64,000 nucleotides of DNA from Plasmodium brasilianum. Lineage: Eukaryota > Apicomplexa > Aconoidasida > Haemosporida > Plasmodiidae. The notes beneath the pieces are model-generated. The model saw nothing but the letters and a program-made list of their open reading frames with translations, did not search any database and was not told the origin of the DNA. Where the stretch lies: the NCBI RefSeq assembly GCF_023973825.1, contig NC_090121.1:2216001-2280000 (forward strand), in the 5' to 3' direction. This document shows positions 1 through 11,960 of the stretch, in pieces; the stretch's first letter is position 1; each line of letters begins with the position of its first letter. The position numbers were made by a program, and so were the translations under genes.

Positions 1-593
1 TGATGAGGTAAACAAAGTAATATAATCATTTGTACAAATTATTTTCTTTTTTTCAATATTATTACAATTATTTTTATAATAGTTATTATTTTATTATCAA
101 TAAGCAATTTTGCAATAATATGTTGTTTATAAAATTATAATTATTAGTAAGAAAATATTATTAAGTAATTTATGGTCCTTCATGAATAGGACAATGAATT
201 GTGTATGTTCTGTACATTTTATATAAAATTAATATTAAAAAATATTTATGTATCTTCTTTTTTTTTAAGTATTAAAAAGAAAAATTATCTACATACACTA
301 ATATATCGAATAATTAATTTATATATATTGGATAATTATTAATTAATTGATATTACATTATTCTAATGAAAAGTAGTTTTTTATAAATTAAATTAGGATA
401 GTAATTTTAAATTATATTTTTAAAGATATTTTCTTTTTTATACATTGTAAAATGTATAATATAATGTATATATTTTTATGATTTTATGAAAAAATATTTA
501 ATATAATATATAATGTTCTTTGTAATTATAAGAATATTATATTATTGTTCATTTTTTCCTCACAAATTATATTATACTAATAAAATTTTATAT
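1..593. other. AT-rich noncoding stretch
   Basis: This is the region upstream of the first decayed exported-protein gene. It is almost pure A/T with homopolymer runs. I see no gene here. By position it would be the old promoter region of the copy at 594-1396. Confidence 0.5.
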
Positions 594-1396
594 TATGAAA
601 AAATACTTAAGTTAATATTTTTTGTTAAAACTTATGTGTTTATCATTTTAGCATGGATATATAATTTTAAAAATGTTGTGGTATTATAATATTATGGATA
701 TATGTATTATTAATACTGTTCATATTTCATTTTTATTAATAATTATGTCATTATGAAATTAATTATTTCTTTAAATTTTTGCATATATACTTTGTTTTTT
801 TAGAGTATGTTTTATAAATATTTAGATGAGAATTATGATGTTAATGGAAAATTATATCCAATAACTTGTCTTTTACTAGCAATATATAAACGGGGGAATC
901 GTTCTAACGCGATATGGATAAAAGAACTTATATCAAGTAAAGGAAGGTACGTAAAAAAAGATAGGTGTAATGAAAAAATAACTAAAGAAAAAATATACAA
1001 ACAGATAAGTGTTCATTAAACAATGGAGAAAACTATAGAGCATCTAGAAGAAGTGAGCCTTGCATAAACAGTGGAGGGAATCTATATTGTGAAAAAAACA
1101 TATTTGAAAAATTATTTTATAAAAATACAGTTAGGTATGTAATGAATGATGATTTTAATTTTTTAAAAGAATGTATAAAAGTAAAATTATTTGGGATTTT
1201 TATTTTAGGTAGCTTCAAGGTATTAGTTGGAATCGCATTACTTGTCTTAGGAAAATTGGGTTATATGGCTAAAATTGATATAACTTTACCTCTATTTGGT
1301 CAAACATTTTTATCAACTTTAGTATTTTTGATCTTTACACTTATAATTGGAGCAGCAATGTTTTATCTGCACAGAATGGTTGTAAAATATCTATAG
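594..1396 (+). pseudogene. Two-exon exported-protein pseudogene, fam-l/fam-m-like, third subtype
   Basis: Exon 1 (594-680, 87 bases like its relatives) encodes a signal-like segment ending FIILAWIYNFKNVV, followed by a GTATTA donor. The codon where ATG belongs reads TAT; the nearby ATG at 595 is out of frame, as after a one-base loss. Exon 2 starts at 804 after TTTTTTAG with YKYLDENYD, the usual start of these proteins. The PEXEL-like site is degraded (CLLLAIY in place of the usual RLLAKY). The frame then shifts near the A-run at 988-993 and stays open to the stop at 1394-1396. The C-terminal part has FEKLFYKN, two hydrophobic segments and the basic end LHRMVVKYL, unlike types A and B. The intact relative would be exported into the red cell; this copy has two frame lesions and is probably dead. 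Confidence 0.7.
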
Positions 1397-3089
1397 AGTT
1401 TAGAAAATAAAAGTAATATTCATAAGACTATGTATCCTTCTTTACACAGAGTTGTAATCTATAACAAATATGACTCATAATTTCTTTATTTATGTATACA
1501 AATAACAAATATATCAATAATTGTTTAAATTTCATAAATCTATCTGAATATACCTGAATGTTTTGATAAGTAATTATAATAAAATGCAGTTAATATTTTT
1601 GTTTTTTGGTTAATTTGAATGTAATAATATATTTCTTTTTTTTTTTTTTAAATATTTGCTCATCTAATCAGAGTATTGCTTTTTGTGTATATAATTCTGT
1701 ATTTAACAGAATTTTTAAAGAAATACATGTAAAATTTTAAAAATTGATATAGAGAAATGCAATTTGTATAATTCTATTTATTTCGTTTTCCAAAATATAT
1801 TTGCTGCTATTAAAAATAGTGCTAATTATTTTTTATTTTTATAGTCTTAAATAATTATATGCTCTAAAGATAAAAAAACTTAAAATTCTCTTAAAATAAA
1901 AAATAAATGTCTTTTTTAGTACATTATGCATAGAATAGCACATACTTCATTTTATATATATATGTTAATCGTAGAAGCAAATCTAGTGTTTATTTTAGGA
2001 AATAAGCATTATCTTATGTGTGTTAATATATATATATTTTTAAAAAATTTTTTTTAATAGATATTATTTTTTATTCGAACAGTAAAATTATAAATATGTA
2101 AATATGTAGCAGTGTCCTTTTAATTAGAATTCATAGTTTAAGAATTATGGTTAATATTTTGATTTTACGCCTGTTACTATATTTTAATTTATTTTATAAG
2201 CTTATGCACATAATTGAATATACAATTTTTTTTTTAAATGGAATGATTAAACTCCAGAATTTTATGAAATTGAAATATTTTTTTTTATTTATATACGTAA
2301 AAGTATAATAAAAGTTAAAAGATAAACAACTAAAATTTGAACATATTTTTTTAATCCGTAAAATGTTTTGTTCTTTTTTTAATCTTACATTTTTAAAAAA
2401 TAAAAGAAAGTAATATTTTTATTACTGAAATAATTTTTTTAAAAAAAATAAATTATTTTCAATACATTGAATTTGAATGTGAATTAAGAGAATAATTTTT
2501 ATAGATTAATTTCTTTGGATATGTATTATGTTGAAATTAAATAAATAAATCTGTAAGGAAGAGTTATTTTATTTTATAATTTTTTCAAGTTTTATTATTA
2601 TGAAGTTTATTATGCCGTTCGGAATGTATATACATATATATATTATTATAAATCATTACATTAAAATTAAAGACAATGATTAAAAAAATACAACAAATTA
2701 TATAATGTCTGTATATTTATTAGTAGTATAAACCATATGTTCATTACTTTTTCACCTACTAAATTTTTGATTACTATAAAGTATTTATCATGAAAAATAA
2801 AATAGATTACTTTCTTATTATAAAATAATTTGGGTTTGTATTTTTTATAAGAATATTCTAATGTTTCATTGATGTAATATGCTTTCATTAATAGATGATT
2901 ATTGTTTTATTATTTTGACTGTGATATTCATTATAATCCGAAAAATATCATATATGCATTAATAAATAAAATTCTGATGTATAGCCGAATCTAAGGATAT
3001 ACATTGGTATGAGAAATAATAAAAGTGAGTGGGTAATCAAAAATATATAATGTACAAATTATGACAGTTTATGAAAAATTTACATAATA
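1397..3089. other. 3' flank and AT-rich noncoding stretch
   Basis: No gene is seen. The stretch around 2120-2240 (TTATGGTTAATATTTTGATTTTAC and following) resembles 45780-45890 downstream of the pseudogene at 44.2 kb, so part of it is a duplicated far 3' flank. A reading frame at 2667-2888 (-) has no recognisable features. Confidence 0.4.
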
Positions 3090-3585
3090 AAAAATGGGAG
3101 TCCCATTTCTTACATAACTCCTTTTTAGTAATATGTAAATAATGAGTTCCATGGAGACTATAAAGTGGAATTCTACAATGAATCTCAAGTAAAGTAAAAC
3201 TACATTTCAATTTTTCTGACCCTTTTCACATTTTAATGTTACCTGGTATTACATTGATAGGAATATTTATAGTATTTTTTTCTTTCGTATAAAGTAAACA
3301 AAAATTATATGTAGGAATATAAATACTACATTTTCTTATTATAATATACTTTATTGAAAAATATATAATTATAAAATAGATTTACATATATTTTTTATTT
3401 ATCAAGTATACTTTTTTTTCCTCATCTTGGATGTTATATATATAAAAGAATATTAAAAAAGAAAAAAAATTAAGTATTGTGCTTGAGAAGAATACATTTA
3501 TCAATTATTAAATAATGGATATGAATCTTCTCATTTAAATCTAAGAAACACTAAAATTTACCTCATCTATCATCTTGCACAATGA
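3090..3585 (+). pseudogene. PIR family relic, exon 2 tail and exon 3
   Basis: The stretch 3219-3293 encodes a hydrophobic segment (MLPGITLIGIFIVFF) and then, after a slip in the T-run, SYK directly before GTAAAC at 3294. This is the same SYK/FYK-GTAAAC exon 2 end seen in the better PIR gene at 28.5 kb. A candidate acceptor AG lies at 3405-3406. The next exon contains YTFF, basic residues and a readable end EEYIYQLLNNGYESSHLNLR, closing at TGA 3583-3585. The membrane segment, intron and basic cytoplasmic exon are the PIR C-terminal plan. Several stops and frame changes lie between, and no N-terminal part was found. STP1 shares a similar plan but fits less well. Confidence 0.55.
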
Positions 3586-4199
3586 TACTTACTACAATGC
3601 CACATATAATATCTACAAGATAAAGGCATCAATATTAATATTATTGTATACAGGGTTAAATTTATAGTTCTTATTAATTACATTGGAACAAATAATAATA
3701 AAAGTGTAAAACAATGTTAGTTATATATAAAATACGTGTGCTCTTCTAACTGTTTTTATAATCTTTTTATTTTAAGGTTTGTCTTTTTTTATTTATTTAA
3801 TAATATTATTGATAGTGTTTTTAATGTTTTTATTCCTTTTTTTCTTTTTTTGATACTTGGATAGGATATAAAAATTAAATAATAATATTTTGTAATTAAA
3901 TCAGTATGTACTTCATAATTTCTCTTTGTATATCTAAGTCTTAAAATGATTTATTTTTTATATAAAAGACATTTTTGTACATAGGTGGATTTCTTATCTA
4001 TTGACCATAACAGTAGTGTTATATATCTGTTAAACGGATCTTTGAATAATTTTTATATAATAATTTTTGTGTTTTTTACGAATATGAATTAATTTCTTTG
4101 TTTTTAGATTACGTTTTTTATTAATAAATTCTGATTTGTATATAACTCTTATATAACTGAATATTCAATGTTACGATATAAATAATATATACTGTAATT
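3586..4199. other. AT-rich stretch between two convergent PIR relics
   Basis: The space separates the 3' ends of a plus-strand and a minus-strand PIR relic. I see no coding sequence in it. Confidence 0.4.
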
Positions 4200-5191
4200 T
4201 TGTTATATACTGTTTCCTTGAAGATGGTAGTCTAAATTATGAAAACTTCATAATTTTTATTCACTTATTCATAGATATTTTATAAGGCTTCTCTTTCTTT
4301 TTTTTCATTTTGGTTAAGATCAATTATTTATTTTGTTTAGTAAACGACTACGTAACCACGATTTCATCAGAGTATATGAAATAAATAATAATACATATAT
4401 ACTTAAAAATATATATTTGTTTTGTGCTTGTAACCATTTGTGAAAATGAAAATGTACTTTACATTATATTATTAGAACCATTAACTATAATTTTTATTAA
4501 CCTTATATATAAAAAGTAAGGTTAAAGATCTTAGTAATACAACAATTGTTGTTAAATTGGAAGCAAACGCGTAAATGTTTTTAGTTGATGAAATTTTTGG
4601 TCTACCAAGGCATTCAGTTACATCGCTTATTTTTTCATAATAGACTTTCTTAATATTGCTTAATTCTTTAGAAAATTCATTATTTACATGTCCTTCGCAT
4701 TTGTTGTAATGTTTAATATGAAATTCGTAATATTTATTAAAATGTACACAATTTCTTATTAAAGTTTTATCTTCTTTAGGAATAATTCTGATAAACACCT
4801 CATCTAAATTATATAGGCTTGCATCTTTTAGTAAAATATTAAAATAAATCATTTATATATAAATCTTACATATATTCGTTTATTTTTCTATGGAATGTGC
4901 TGATATGTATGAAACGAGTCATACGAATTATCAATAGGTTTCTTATGTAGAATATAATTTAAGTATTTACGCGTATTTTCCCTATTAGTTGCATAATTTT
5001 TATATATATATATTAAGTATCCATAAATATTATTACATACAAGGGTACAGATATTATTACCAGCATTATATTCAGGTGGTGAACAAGTAGTGGCACAAAA
5101 ATTAGAAGCATTTGCAGTATATTGTTAGATATATGATTCAAATTCTTGCTCATATTTAACAAATAATTCCAAGAATTATTCTAAAAATAAA
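4200..5191 (-). pseudogene. PIR family pseudogene
   Basis: Read on the minus strand, an acceptor-like TTTTTAG lies near 5185. Then comes ELFVKYEQEFESYI, a stop, and QYTANASNFCATTCSPPEY, continuing through NICTLVCNNIYGYLIYIYKN and KYLNYILHKK to a stop near 4900. After a frame change, 4481-4852 is open: it carries Cys-containing PIR-like sequence (NCVHFNKYYEFHIKHYNKC), a hydrophobic segment (LTTIVVLLRSLTLLFIYK) and a possible donor at AAG-GTTAAT. A third-exon relic starts at 4376 with YTLMKSWLRSRLLNK, but the AG acceptor before it is missing. Spaced cysteines, a membrane segment and a basic last exon match PIR, a variant surface or exported family. At least two stops, one frameshift and a lost splice site make it non-functional. 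Confidence 0.65.
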
Positions 5192-6037
5192 AAATAGAAA
5201 TAATAATAATAATAAAGGAAATAGTGGAAAAACTGTAAATAAGTGAACATGAAATAAGTTTATTGTTTATAACACAAAAGAAGTAATTCTGTACTATATA
5301 TTTTTTTTTTACTTAAATGAAAATATATTATCTGAATATTTTAAAATTTATAAATAAAAAATATTATTGTTTGGTAAAAATTATAATAAAATTGATTTAA
5401 ATATTTAATAAGAAATATAAAATGTTGCATATATTGTTTTTTTCAGAAAAATTATCTTATTTTACATGTAACGAACACCTGTGGGAAATCACTAAATACA
5501 TTCATCTGAGGAGGACGATTATAAAACTTAATAATATTATACATTTACAAATTTATACTATATATTAAAATACAAGTGAAAAAATAAAAATAAATATAAT
5601 ACAAATCTCAATAAAATGATTGGTAAAAACATAATTTTGGTAAAATAATACTATTGCACATACAGGTGTTTTTCCCAAATATATAAATAAAAAAATATAA
5701 AGAAGAAAGCAAATAATTTTAAAACTTATACTTTCTTATAGAATTTTTGAAAAATTAAATATATATATATAAACAAATTTATGAACGAATCACTTAAACT
5801 ACCCCATATATGAATAACAGTAAATGGATTTAATTAAATTAAAATTGAATATCAGATAATTCATATAACACTTATATAATAGGGATATTTTTCGTTCTAC
5901 GAAATGCATAAAATCTTATGTATATTAAAATAAATTCTTTAATTTTTAAAAATTTTCAATGATGATACATTAATACTCATAAGCGTATATAGAAAACATT
6001 TGTACTTATTTGTACTATATACTATATTCACCATCAT
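5192..6037. repeat. Shared 3' flank of minus-strand exported-protein genes, copy 1
   Basis: This stretch resembles 47360-48070, 55390-56160 and 59260-60030. Common landmarks in order are GTTTATAACACAAAAGAAG with TAATTCTGTACTATA, then TGGTAAAAATTATAATAAAATT, then a YATATATAAA(T/G)AA-rich block. Each copy except 55390-56160 lies immediately 3' of a minus-strand exported-protein gene, so the flank was duplicated with the gene. Confidence 0.5.
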
Positions 6038-6833
6038 TCAATTTTTATTATGTAAAGATAAAATAGTGTTTGCTTGTCCTATTAAGTCAGATAAAATTAC
6101 TTCATCTATTGAATGATCTATGTATGGGATATAAGAAAATAAATAGTATGATTCTGCTAATTTTGGAATAGTAAGTCTAAGCAAGTTTTTAGTTTTTGGG
6201 CTAGATACAATTTGTAAGAGTTTTTCGTATTTTTCCTTTTTGGGAGGTGACGCTGTTACAACTCTCTTTTTATATTTCAATTTTAAATAATATAAAAGAT
6301 AATATATATATTTTTCTATTTCTTTTTCTCTTGGTCTGTATCCATCATATTTCTTTGCTTCTTCTTTTAATTCATTATATAATTCGACAAGAGCTGCATC
6401 AGATACATTTGGATTATAAGAATTTAAAATAATATCCTTATATTTGGACGTATCATAACATCCTAATAAATTGGAAAAGCAATATTTTTTATAATGCTTT
6501 TGTTTGGATTTATCACCTTCATAATACATTGGTCCCAGAAAAAATCTTCTCATACCTAAATCAAACTTATGATTATGATATTTTTTATTATTCACTGATT
6601 CTGTATTGATATCTGCCTAAAAATGTTAGTAAATATTTAATATTTATAAAAATATCCTCATTTTAATATGAATAAATTTTTAGTTTTAAAATGAAAATAC
6701 ATGATTATAAAGAATGTATAGAAATTATTAAATATAATAATTCTACCGCATAAGCATCCTGGGATATCCATATTAATAGGGAAAATGAAAAAATTATAAT
6801 AAAAAAAGTTAACTTATTTATATGCGCTATCAT
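6038..6833 (-). CDS. Plasmodium secreted/exported protein, unknown function (two exons, 221 aa)
   Basis: Exon 1 is 6747-6833 and exon 2 is 6038-6616, joined in phase 0 by a 130-base intron (GTAGAA..TTTTTAG). I chose the ATG at 6833 because it opens a signal sequence, FFIIIFSFSLLIWIS at residues 10-24, as in the genes at 48.1 and 60.0 kb. The mature part is basic and Tyr/Lys-rich with no second membrane segment. Residues 52-56 read RRFFL where relatives have their PEXEL-like site, so the export motif is not canonical. Residues from about 97 are strongly charged (ELKEEAKKYDGYRPREKEIE), consistent with helices. I do not recognise a named domain. The shared 5' and 3' flanks with 48.1 and 60.0 kb suggest common expression control. 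The frame is intact from ATG to stop. Confidence 0.75.
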
Positions 6834-6990
6834 TTCGGACTTAATTTTAGGAGTCAAATGTTTTGTGATAAATTAATTTTTGGAATATAATTTTTTCGAT
6901 AATATTAAATAGAATATTAATTATACTTATCCTTTATTACTTTGTGATACTTCAAAATGTTAAAATTTTTACTTTTAAATATATTTAAAT
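6834..6990 (-). repeat. Shared 5' flank (likely promoter region), copy 1
   Basis: Directly upstream of the 6.0 kb gene, TTTTGTGATAAATTAATTTTTGGAATATAATTTTTTCGATAATATTAAAT closely matches 61045-61110 and, more loosely, 48950-49020. In all three places it lies just before a minus-strand exported-protein gene. The conservation may be shared ancestry, a regulatory role, or both. Confidence 0.5.
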
Positions 6991-9900
6991 ATAATAGTTA
7001 TATGATTTTTACAAATGTAACACGAGAAAAAATATATTAAATAAAAATATTACAATAATTTTTCTATGCAAAAGTATTAATTAAAATAATATAAATAGAT
7101 TAGGTTCTAAAAAATCATTAGAAAACACATAATTAAATAAATGCAACTAAGGAATATATAAATAATTTATTTCAAAAAAATTTATTTATATATTATTGTA
7201 CATTTATTGTAAGGAGCCTGGTTATTTTTTTTATTAAAACAAATAAAATATAATAAAATTATATGACATAATATATGTAATTTATCTTTAAGAAAAGTAT
7301 CATTTAAAATTTCTGTATTTAATTAAAATAATGAAGGATATATTAAAGTTATCTTAAGTCTTACTTATGAAATATTTTTTTAAAATAATTTGCAATAAAT
7401 ATAATTATTATAGAAAAACTATATATATGTAATAATTATAATTTAATAGGACCTATTTGCATGCGTTTTATGCAATATCAACATAATTATATATTTTCTT
7501 AATAAATATTGAGGGATCTGTTAATAACGAAATATATATTATTTGTATTCAATTTTATTGCTATACTGTATATGAAAAATTAAATTTTTTTTTTTTTAAA
7601 AAAAATAAAACATTTTATTTATTTTGACTCAGAATTTAGTTGTTTTAATATTAATTAAAAAGTTTTTTTAATACAAAATAGGATAAAGTATTAAAAATAA
7701 ACGTTTATGCAAGTGAATTTTTTTTTTTTTATTTTAATTTTTTTTGCGAAAAAAAATAGTATTCTTAAAAAAAAAAAAAAATAATAATAAATAATAATAA
7801 ATTTATCGATGTTAAAAATATAATAATGTATTATGTATGCAAAATTAAATGAAATGTTATTTGTTTTTTTATACGGATATTATTTATTCTTTTACATTAT
7901 AGAATAATAAAAAATGCATTTAATATGAGAGAAAAATGGTTTTCCTAATATAAATGTCGCGAATAATCAAAATGATAACGAAAATGAATGAATCTTCATT
8001 TCAAGAAATAAAAAATTGGTACTTAAAATTTCGTACGTTATTTTTACAATATAGCATTATAATATTATTAATTTTTTATTATATTACATTAATACATTAT
8101 GATTTATTGATATTTATTGAAACAATATAAACACATAGAGAATTTATTATATATTTTTTTGATGTAGTATAATATGTAATGAATATTTTAAAATTGGTTT
8201 CTAATGCTTGTTATATTTATAATAAAGAATATATTACTATTTTTAAGTAACTTGTTCATTTATACAGATATATATATGAACGTTTTTAAAAACTTTTTAT
8301 TTTTTAGAAAATATAATGTTGTATAGTTTACGAAAACAATTTTTGTTAAATTTTATAACGAAAAATTGTTAAATATTTAAAATATATTTATATTTTTATG
8401 TATATCACTGTACTTTTGATGTCTTTTTTACATGAAATGCCAAGATCATAAATAAAAAGTGCCTTAATTTGTAATATGGTTCTGGATTTACAGAATATTT
8501 ATATGAGTTTTATATAAAAAATAGTTAAGAATGATGAATTATAGATAAAGATTTTTTTTCTATTCAAGAATTATGTACGTGAAATATGAATTAATATGTT
8601 AAAATTAAAAAAAAGTCATTTAAAATGAAACTTATTTTTATTTATAGTACATTTTTAAGATAATGCTAATTAAGATGTTATGTATACAAACAAACATGAA
8701 TGTTATAAAAATTTATGAGCAGTGATGCCTTTAAACAATATATGTATAAAGTATTAATAATTTATATTTTAAATGTACTTACGAATGGGATGCTATTATA
8801 AGTGAATACGAAAATATATTATTTTAACAAAATTTTCAGCATAATTATAAAGCATTAAAAAATTACTATATGAGGAATTATGCAATAACTTATGATTTGT
8901 TATTTCTTTATCAATGTCATTAACTTCATTTACAATACCTTATATTAGTTATTATACATAGTTTTCATACACATAATGTTCGTATTATATGAATGAGCTC
9001 AGTTTATTGGAAATATATTATCATATAATGAAATTAGGTTTTCTTTGAATTTAAGGAACTTGTAAATTTGTATAAAAGAAAAAAGAAAATAACTTTTTTT
9101 GTAGATAAAAAATATGCAAAAGGCTTATTGAATGTATAATAATAATGTGCTTTATGTTACACATACAAATTTGATGTATTAATTTGTTCTAAAATTAGTT
9201 TTTTAAAAATCTCAGAGAAATTACGATTAAGATTTCTTTAATTTTTTATGTAAAAAAAATATTTAATTATAAAAAGTAAATTAAGATTATCTTTCCTTTC
9301 TGCAGAAAAAATTATATTAAATAAAATAACATTAATGAAAGAAAAAGAAAAAAAGTTAGTAATATATTCTAAAATATTTAAAAAAAAAATTTCGAGAACA
9401 AAAATAAGAAATCTTATTACAGCTATATTTTACTACTTTATACTTAAATATTTTATCAACCTTCATCTTATAATACAGACAAATAATAAATATTACGGTA
9501 TATATGAAAAAACTTTCTATTATGTTGTTTTCTTACTTTACGAATAAAAAAAATATATATTATATCTATATTAATATATATTTAATTATACTTATTAAAG
9601 CTAATTCCATTTTTATAATTGTCTTTCACAATTAATATAATAAAATAATTATATTTTACAAATTCTCAAAAATATTTTAATCATTCATTTTAGATGTCAT
9701 AAACCGATATAGGAAAAAACAAATTTTTGAAATGAAAAAGAGATATATGCATGGGTATACTTATATATACATATACGTTTTTACAAATCTAAACATCATT
9801 AAATAAAAAATATAATATAATGTTATTAATTGTGTTATAACTTTGGAAAATAAAATTATTTATTATATATATATATATATAATATATTACGTTTTACGTA

Positions 9901-10788
9901 TTATTAAACAAAAAACAAATATATTTATTTATTTAATAACGTATTAGATTAAAAATAATTTTATTAAACTTTATATTATATTATACATATTAGAAAGTGA
10001 TATTCACCATAACATGTAACTTTGTAGCATAATGTAAAAGAAAAATAGATTAAGAATATAATTATTGTTCTTTTTGAAGGTGCAATAAAAATGTTCTTAT
10101 TATAAATCATAGTAAAAATAAATTCCTCTTAATGAAAAACATTATGTTATTATGCTTATAACATTTCAGTGATAGATTACATAAATGAAGTATAAACAAA
10201 TTAAATATTTAAGAAAAACATAAAAACAATTGACAAATAATATGCATATAATTAAACGAATTCTTTTGTAGGTTACTAATCTTCTCTATAATATTATTAT
10301 TTTGGGAGACTGTTTTTCAATATTTTGTATTAATCTAATATATATATATTATAAACTAATGGGTATTTAAAATAGGATATATATTTAACATATCTTAGAA
10401 TTTTACGAATAAAATTAGTTTTTAATGATTCAGCCAAGAAACATTACTTAAAACTTCGTGAATTAATATTCTAATAATTAGTACAAAACAATTAATTTTT
10501 TTTTTACATGCGCATTAAAATATTCCCATTTTTATTAATTTAAAGATTAATATAAATTTTTTCTAGATGTTCATACAGAAATAAAAAGAAATATATATGT
10601 TATGTATATCTCCTAATATGCATATTTATTTATATATATGACTTTTGCTTATTTTATTTATATTGCTCATAACATTGTTCTTTTTTGTTCCCTTATGATA
10701 TCAGAGTATTTAAGAATTATCTTTTATGGACAACGGATGTTTTATCTGAAATATCATCAGAATATACTTTGGATGCATACATATGAAT
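6991..10788. other. Gene desert, AT-rich
   Basis: There are long T and A runs (for example 7568-7600 and 7718-7790) and an AT microsatellite near 9867-9890. I see no supportable gene. Reading frames at 9335-9547 (+) and about 8790-8930 (-) are short and featureless. Confidence 0.45.
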
Positions 10789-11960
10789 TTATAAGATATG
10801 AGTTCCTGATATTTCAACGGTTTTGTTTAATTTCTCATCATTAACTGTGAAATTTACATTTGCATTATCTTCACTTATCCAATCGTCTATCTCCTTTCTA
10901 AAATTATCTCCCCCTATATGACCTATATTTTTTTTATTTTCCAAATTTCCTCCTTTAAAATTAATTAGGTTTTTTCTATTTCTGAATTTTTCCATAAATT
11001 TGGTTCTGTTCTCATTCATTTATGAAAATATCCTAGCATTTCCCCTTATATTTTATATTTTCCTTTTTTTTTAATTCTTGTAATACCATCATATGTAAGA
11101 GTATATATATTTTTAGTAGTAATATATACATATACGTATATATCTATATAAATATCTGTGTTATGAAATTCTTCTGTATTTATTAGTGATAATTCCCTTT
11201 TATTTTCTTCATATTCACATGAAATATCCTGTTATTTTTCTGTCAATTCCATAAAGAATCCTGTTCTAAATATTGTTCTATAAATGGTACCCCTTTTTGA
11301 TATGTATTGAATCCAAGCACCTTTTTGTATTTGTATAAATGGAATATACTGATATTCGCTAGAATATTTCTTATTTAATACTTGAACTTTTTTTATGTAT
11401 GCCTTTCCTTTTTTTCATTAATACTTTAAAATGTTGAAGCGGTCTATTATAATAAATTTATCAGGAAGTTTTATGTTTTTATATCACATAATTTCATAAA
11501 AGTTTTTGTTTTTCAATATCATTTATACATTTAATATTTTCCATTAACTCATCATTTGTCAAATTAGGATATATCGTATACTCCTCTTCTGTGAACATTT
11601 GTAATAATGTTGATAAAAATTCTTCTTCGTTGATTTGGCGTTCTTTATTTCTGCATTCATTGTGTACATTCATATGTATTTCTACAATAGTTTTATATCT
11701 TACATTTTTGCTATTTGACAAATTTAAGTTTTTCACAATATAGGTTTCATTTATTTTTATATATTCTATAATTTTATCATGGTATAATGGATGTTATAAG
11801 TGATAGTGTTTTAAAATATCATTTTTACTCTCAGAATGTGAAAGTAATAATATTTCCAATTATTTAACTTACCTTCTTAATGTCTTTTTTGTACTTTTTT
11901 AAGAGTTATATTAAAATGTACATCAATATAACATAAATATATTTATGAAATAAATTACTA
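10789..11960 (-). pseudogene. STP1 family pseudogene, C-terminal region
   Basis: Three blocks in order on the minus strand match the cytoplasmic part of STP1 as I know the family. Block 1 (about 11500-11900) has IIEYIKINE, NLNLSNSKNVRYKT, EIHMNVHNECRN and YPNLTNDELMENIKC..DIEKQK. Block 2 (about 11160-11330) has ISKRGTIY and, in shifting frames, GFFMELTEK and LSLINTEEFHN. Block 3 (10789-11019) has FRKEIDDWISEDNANVNF and ends at a stop. Stops and frame changes separate the blocks, for example the stop after KLL at 11494 and one after MELTEK. STP1 proteins are exported and have a short extracellular part, one membrane segment and this large cytoplasmic region. The N-terminal exons are not recognisable, so this is a truncated, decayed copy. 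Confidence 0.75.

Noticed and set aside
8790..8945. Minus-strand open frame IVNEVNDIDKEITNHK
   Set aside because: The composition is protein-like, but it is short, has no exon partner, and such lengths are expected by chance in 64 kb.
9335..9547. 70-codon plus-strand frame starting MKEKEKKL
   Set aside because: It is Lys/Ile/Tyr low-complexity sequence with no signal exon or family features.
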